From contig JAAAKB020000021.1 in NCBI GenBank assembly GCA_010014835.2, forward strand, positions 545,405-585,260: 39,856 nt of DNA. The letters are read 5' to 3'. The notes under the pieces were generated by a model. That model saw nothing but the letters and a program-made list of their open reading frames with translations, was not told the origin of the DNA and made no database searches. The translations under genes and the position numbers were made by a program. Below, piece after piece: positions 34,420 to 39,856 of the stretch (its first letter is position 1; each line of letters begins with the position of its first letter). The stretch comes from Apostichopus leukothele. Lineage: Eukaryota; Echinodermata; Holothuroidea; Aspidochirotida; Stichopodidae.

Positions 34420-37400
34420 TTGCATAAGCCAGTATGCAGTCAGTATACTTTCACTAAATCTATAGTCTATTCCATAAGGATTAACCTAGGTATCACTTAT
34501 CTCAGTTTTTGGGCTTATGGGTGGTGCCCAGGTCTAAAAACCTTACACCGCTTCTTATCAACCAGAGACAGGAGTTAAGTTTCCATCTAGCCTAAAAAAG
34601 TAGATATCCTAGCCTAATTAAGTTTGCCTAACATTAGGCAAAGCAGCTATTTCGTCTGGTTGGTACGATGCATGTGCAAATGCATGGGAATCTTGGGACA
34701 GATTTGGAGTTGGAAATAAACACAAAACAGATTGAGTCTCATCTTAGACCATTTATCCATTTATTTAGTGGGTTTTATCCAACTCAAATTGTTTTGAGAA
34801 CAACACTTCATATCCCATAATTATTTTAGTAATGAATTAATTTTAGTAAGAGATTTTTACAGAAATACAGTAGCCTAGTCAGGTGTATTGTCGTTCCCAT
34901 AATAGGATATATCAAGAACGACATTTCTCATACCTGAGTTAAGGTCAAAATATATGCAAGAATCCGAAAGGACATGATCCGGTCACAACCTACATTAGCG
35001 TGATGGATAAAGCCAAACACTGTAAAGCAAAACATCAAATTATCTTTGGTCAAATTTTAAGTAAATCGGACAGAAATATATGCTACATGTCTTTACCCAA
35101 ACAAAAAGATGATGATGAAGATCTTGTGAACCCTAGTGAGGGGAAAACAATACTTCAGCTTGATTAAAGCTTAAAAAAAAGTTGAAAGTTACAAAGCTGA
35201 CCGGTTATCAAAAGCTTTAAACTACTTCATATAATTTTCAATTACAAGTATAAAATTAGAAATTGCCTAACTATCTCTTGTGATTGAAATGTTGATTTAC
35301 CCTTTAAATTCTAGTTCAGGTGATCAACTTCTTAAGTTGTAATTGGCGAATTGGTCACAAAGTAGATGTTACACATTTGAGGCCAAGAAATATTTTGGTA
35401 TCTACCTAATGTAGCAGAAATATGTGATTGAATTGTCCAAACTTGGGTAAAATAGTAGGTCTTGTGGAAAAGTTAAGACCTTATTACATAGGTTTACCAT
35501 TTCTTCAGGTTTGAAGGTATAGTATGGCATACAAATTTTTCAAAGTGACATGATGACCCTTGGTCAGGTGTGCACATGATCGTTAAAGCTTTAAATTGAA
35601 GGGTCAATTTGAATAAGATGATGACTTGTTCGATATCTTAGCATGTTAACAGGCAATCTCATAGAAACTGCACAGAGCTGTGTTCTTGTCAATCTGTAAA
35701 TAATGATGATTAATTACAAAAATAAAAGCATTTATAATCACAAAGAAGGTAGTTACGTAGGAAAGCCTGTGATCCATAACGGGGCTCCTAGTATGAGTAG
35801 TTCCATTTTTCTTAGGAATGTCACCATGTGCACTGTGACAGTTTGAACAGTCTTTTTGATGATAAGAAACACGAAAACCTTGACGTTTAATATTACTTAA
35901 TATGTTTTTCTGCAGACATTTGATAGTGTCGAGTGTCTTATCGTACCAAGCGTAAGAATCAAATAAACAAAGCGATAGTGAAATACCAAGTTTCTGTGCA
36001 TTCATCTTTTTGTTACTTGTACAATTCTACATAATATACAGTGTATATTGCAATCTTGTAGTTTATGCTGAGTACTGATAATGTTAGCTCAACATAAGTC
36101 CACACATATGAGACAGAGAGAACGACCATTACTTGACAGTAGGCTCAACTGCTGAGACACAGCACTAGATGATTTTTTTTTATATGTAAGGAGTTCCTAT
36201 CAGCTTTTAAACTTTTATCTGGTTAATCCCCATGGACGATGATCTCACTTGAGGTGTCTTGTATCAATATGTTACTCTGGATCATATAGCCTTCAAAGCT
36301 AACAATCTTTGTAGAAAAAAATTGAAAAATCTTTTTAGAAAAATAAGCGGATACCTGCCTCCTATCTACATTTTCACCCTCAGTCTACTTAAATCGGTTC
36401 CCTTTAGCACGTCGCCGTGTGACACCTACATCGAGGATGAGAAATATTCTTGTGGCTGTCATACCGCAAACATGAGTTGACAGCAATCTCCTTTCTGCGC
36501 TCATCACTGAATCATGTGACAATAATCTTCATTTACCTCTTGTGGGCGATGCACTACACTTGATATCACCTCACTTCAAAACTCACTACCCTTTACAGTG
36601 TCTCACTTACCACATGTGACAGCCACCTCTCTTACTACCAGTATATAGAGCTCCTCTACCTCACTTGACAAGCTAGAACTCATTCCCCTTTCATGACAGC
36701 TTTCTTCATTTTTTGTGTCAATATTAGAGCCCTCACCTCACATGTGACAGCACATTAAGTACAGGTTTCTTTATGAGTGCTCCTCTTTCACCTACGTGTT
36801 CACTGTAACAACACTTTATTTTAACACTTGGCTGTTTTATCACCTTCCAGACATGATAGTGCCACACCTACTCACTTGAACAGTGCAAATATTACATGAC
36901 AAACTTATATATTCATATATGTGTTTGTGTGTGAGGTGGCGGAGGGTGTGTGTATTCATGAGACCAAACTGTTCTTTATGTGTATCTGGCTGTCCATGCA
37001 TCATGAGACAAAAAAAGACACACAAACAAAACAGAGAAAACAAATTCTGTCCAAAGCTAAGTTTACATGGTTTTGGCTCAGTCTAAATTGATAAAACTTA
37101 AATTTACACTTAAGTGTCACACAAAACTGACACAAATCTTTCTAACCATGTTAACTTTAAATCTAGTTCTTCTTGAGCAAAAAGAGTGCAAGTGTCTGTA
37201 AACACATGCTCTGTGTGACTTGGAAGTGTTCTCTCAAGCTGCATTAATTAAAAGGTAAATTTATGATAAACACATTATGGTACTGCATTGCCAATGAGAT
37301 ATTTTTCACCATATGAATTTTTTCGAAGACTTTTGAAAGGTTCCTTAGTAATCAAGACTAACACTGGACTAGCCATGGACTCATGTTATTGAACTGCATT

Positions 37401-39856
37401 GATAGGTAATATATCTCAAATGCTACTTGATGAAGATTAACTCAAATTATAATGCAACCTGTAGGAATCACACAAATGATGGATTTTTTTTTTAACTGTC
37501 TATATGGCTAATCAATGTCATAAATTATTTGCCTTTAAAGTCAAAGTGAAATGCCCCTTTTTGCTATATACTTTACAAAAAAATGCCATGTTAGTGCTAA
37601 ACCTACTTCAGTTTATACGATCATGCCATGGTTGCTACTATTGCAGAAGGCATTTCTGCTAATATTTTTTTTGTTTATGACACCTGCGTTAATTGATCGC
37701 TGTATGTTTTGCAAAGTGTTTCAGTCATTTTTAATATCATAAGTATTCTATTACTATAAACTGTATCAAAGTTCCTATTAGTACTTGAACACATAGTTTT
37801 AAGTGTTACACAGGTAAAAACTGCGGGGCTTTCCTTTTCACTTGCAAGTTTTACTTTTGTGTACAGTGCCCATGTGCAGATGGTCATATTATCTTAATTG
37901 GCTCAAAAGGTGCGACACAATAAAAAAAAAAATCAGCGTGACAGATCCTTCAGGATCTCATTGATATGCAAAATGCAAGGCGGTCCATTATGAGTGTGGT
38001 ACGAGGGGTACTTTCATATTTGATTCATTTATTCTAGTCTGCTCTCTCATTACTATGCATGATTGTGAGTAATGGTACGAGGGGTGACTGTGACAAGTTT
38101 ATTGATTTTCATTAATTTGTTTAGGACTCTTACAGACTTGTTGAGATTTCATCCTGCTTTCTCATTTTGATTTCCTTTCCCCCCTTCCCCCCCCCCCCAT
38201 AAAAAAAACAGAGATGTAAACTATTGTTGTACGTATTACAGGCTCTTGCAACTTACATTGACACTTTCCATTTACCTCTCGCCAACTCTTGTCCTTTCTA
38301 AAATATACCCCTGTTGGCTGCATTGTGCGCCATACTCAACGGTATAAAGATACCACAAGAGTCTCTTAACAGGCATCATGTCGAAGAGGAAACCCCCCCT
38401 CCTCTTCTTCCCCTTACCAAAAGTGTAATTTGTAATAGTTTGAATTCAGCATAAACATGCAACCCAAATGCATGGTTCATTAGTTGAGCAATATGAAGAT
38501 CAGGGACAAATTTTTAAGGCTTTTCTCTTACTCTTTGAATGTCTGCGCACCATATTTGGTCGACGTAGAAAATGTATGAAAATTGCAAAGAATGATCAAT
38601 ATTTATACTGTAGGAGAGATGTGATGATTTGGTGAATAGAACACCAGCTTTTGCACCAGTAGAACTTCCCTTTGAATTTGAGGTAAACAGCTAGTTGTCC
38701 GCCGTACGACATCCAAAGCTAATTTTGGTCGTCTGAACAGAAATCTGGTCGCCTTGGAAGACCGGGGGACCAGTACAAATTTGCACGAAGATGAGAATCT
38801 CAATAGGACAAGCCAAAAATTCTCTCGGTGCAAAATGTTTTGGGTCAAATTATGATGAATTTGGATCATGAGATATAAATTGTAACTGTTGAAAGCAACT
38901 TTCTGTAATTGGTCATCAAACCTTCTTAATATTACTCAAACAAAGATTAGAGAAAAATAAGGAACCATTTGATATGTTTTTAACGAACGACAATTATAAA
39001 TAAAAAATATTTCCATTCGGTTCTCATCATCAGGTCTCCCAAAAAGTTTATCACATTAAGTAATTTTAATTATATTAAAAAGTCAAATTAGAAAGTTTCA
39101 AAACTTTTTGTCATTTATTTCACTATTTGAAATGACATGTAACTATGTTCAGGCTGGTGACCTACTTGGCTTTAAGAATGTGTTTTTAGTATGGAAAAAA
39201 TCATCTCAAAATCAAAAATACTAATGTCTCTCAAAAAGCATCCTCACCCAGAGGTTGATGATTTCTGACAATTTTACAAAGTTCTTAAAAGTTCTGAGTA
39301 AAATTCAAAATAAGATTGCAATTGATCAAACTAAGACAGCCTTGATATTTTATTCCAGCCACATATGATACCTTATTATTAAATAATCGATGAATAATTT
39401 GAATTTTAAACATTTCATCATCACCCAGTGGAGTTACTTTCTCATGTCATCAATACTGACATACACAAGCAAAGCCGGTTTGACATTTCCTTCAGTATAT
39501 ATTTGATGTGAAACTAGACTGTTTCAAACTAATGCACCACATTGTTGTGGGATTATAGTAGTTTTGGTTGCCCATGCCAGACAATTTTATCAAAAGTCTC
39601 AGAAATTTCTGAAAACAGTGTAATAGTTGATCCAACAAAGAAGGCTCTCTGAAGGTGTGTGTCTAAAGTGTGCTTAGTTGCATGCTCTGATAAAAGGGTT
39701 GTATGGAGTCCCAAATGTATAACCTGTCAAACACATTTCCATTTGTTTTCGGATTCCTTGAAACTTTCCCAAAAGTCATACCCGAACTAAAAACACGAAG
39801 CCAACAATCGGATAAATTACAAGACTGTAAAAAGGACTTAATTTCTTCCCGCCCTA
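34420..39856. other. Intergenic, nothing coding supported
   Basis: AT-rich. C12 lies at 38187..38198. The word ggtacgaggggt occurs at 37998..38009 and 38074..38085 within a weak 76-base tandem duplication. About 36480..36840 repeats words such as cacatgtgacagc and cctcac irregularly. Open frames at 35646..36005 and 38603..38869 (both minus) lack any family signature. Confidence 0.55.

Noticed and set aside
34415-34640. TTAGGC words as a possible interstitial telomere
   Set aside because: They are scattered, on both strands and not in tandem.
35646-36005. 119-codon minus-strand frame with a hydrophobic segment (YVTTFFVIINAFIFVI)
   Set aside because: No domain, no splice context and no conservation cue. 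AT-rich DNA gives such hydrophobic frames by chance.
36480-36840. Recurring CACATGTGACAGC and CCTCAC words as a tandem repeat
   Set aside because: Spacing is irregular and the words drift too much for a unit to be defined by eye.
38603-38869. 88-codon minus-strand frame, Arg/Leu-rich
   Set aside because: No recognisable family and no supporting splice sites or neighbours.
1-39856. tRNA, rRNA or CRISPR features
   Set aside because: I saw no B-box-like GGTTCGAATCC in a cloverleaf context, no rRNA core words, and no regularly spaced identical repeats. A covariance-model scan would be the decisive test.

Overview
This is animal nuclear DNA: AT-rich, intron-bearing, and carrying two 100-base runs of N that mark assembly joins. 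One host gene can be read with confidence. Ten exons on the + strand (13329..21438) encode the C-terminal 812 residues of the PP4 regulatory subunit 1 (PPP4R1 family), through to a stop codon. Conservation with the vertebrate protein is high in the HEAT-repeat parts and low in the linker. The host is an invertebrate; an echinoderm such as a sea cucumber is my best guess, from the frequent TAGGCCTA-type words, poly-C runs and AT-rich introns. That guess is weak and rests on composition, not on a marker gene.

Layout. 1..13328 has no exon I can support. It holds a 43-bp minisatellite (1699..1899), an aged ~352-bp tandem duplication (2651..3222), an 88-bp hairpin (3912..3999), a CpG-richer block with a GC box (5090..5690), the RT tail of a LINE cut by the first gap (11916..12182), and a stack of palindromes beside a (TA)n tract (12590..12679). 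13329..21438 is the PPP4R1 gene body with nine introns of 384 to 945 bases. 21439..26617 starts with its 3' UTR, then has no gene I recognise, and contains the second gap. 26618..27045 is a long ATT/AGT trinucleotide tract. 27046..39856 is gene-poor. It carries a family of short TTAA-flanked inverted-repeat elements (28164..28430, 31070..31217, 31389..31637), a cluster of three perfect TGACGTCA sites, and one unexplained ORF (28954..29310) in a CpG-richer setting.

Biology. PPP4R1 is a HEAT-repeat scaffold that binds the PP4 catalytic subunit and directs it to substrates. Here the two HEAT blocks are joined by a long acidic Ser-rich linker made almost entirely by one 1281-base phase-0 exon. 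That exon starts with a donor-like GTGAGA and could be skipped without changing frame. The N-terminal third of the protein is not visible, so its exons lie upstream of the window or the first visible intron is very long. I found no new multi-gene system. The most distinctive signals are the linker exon, the TTAA element family and the palindrome stack.
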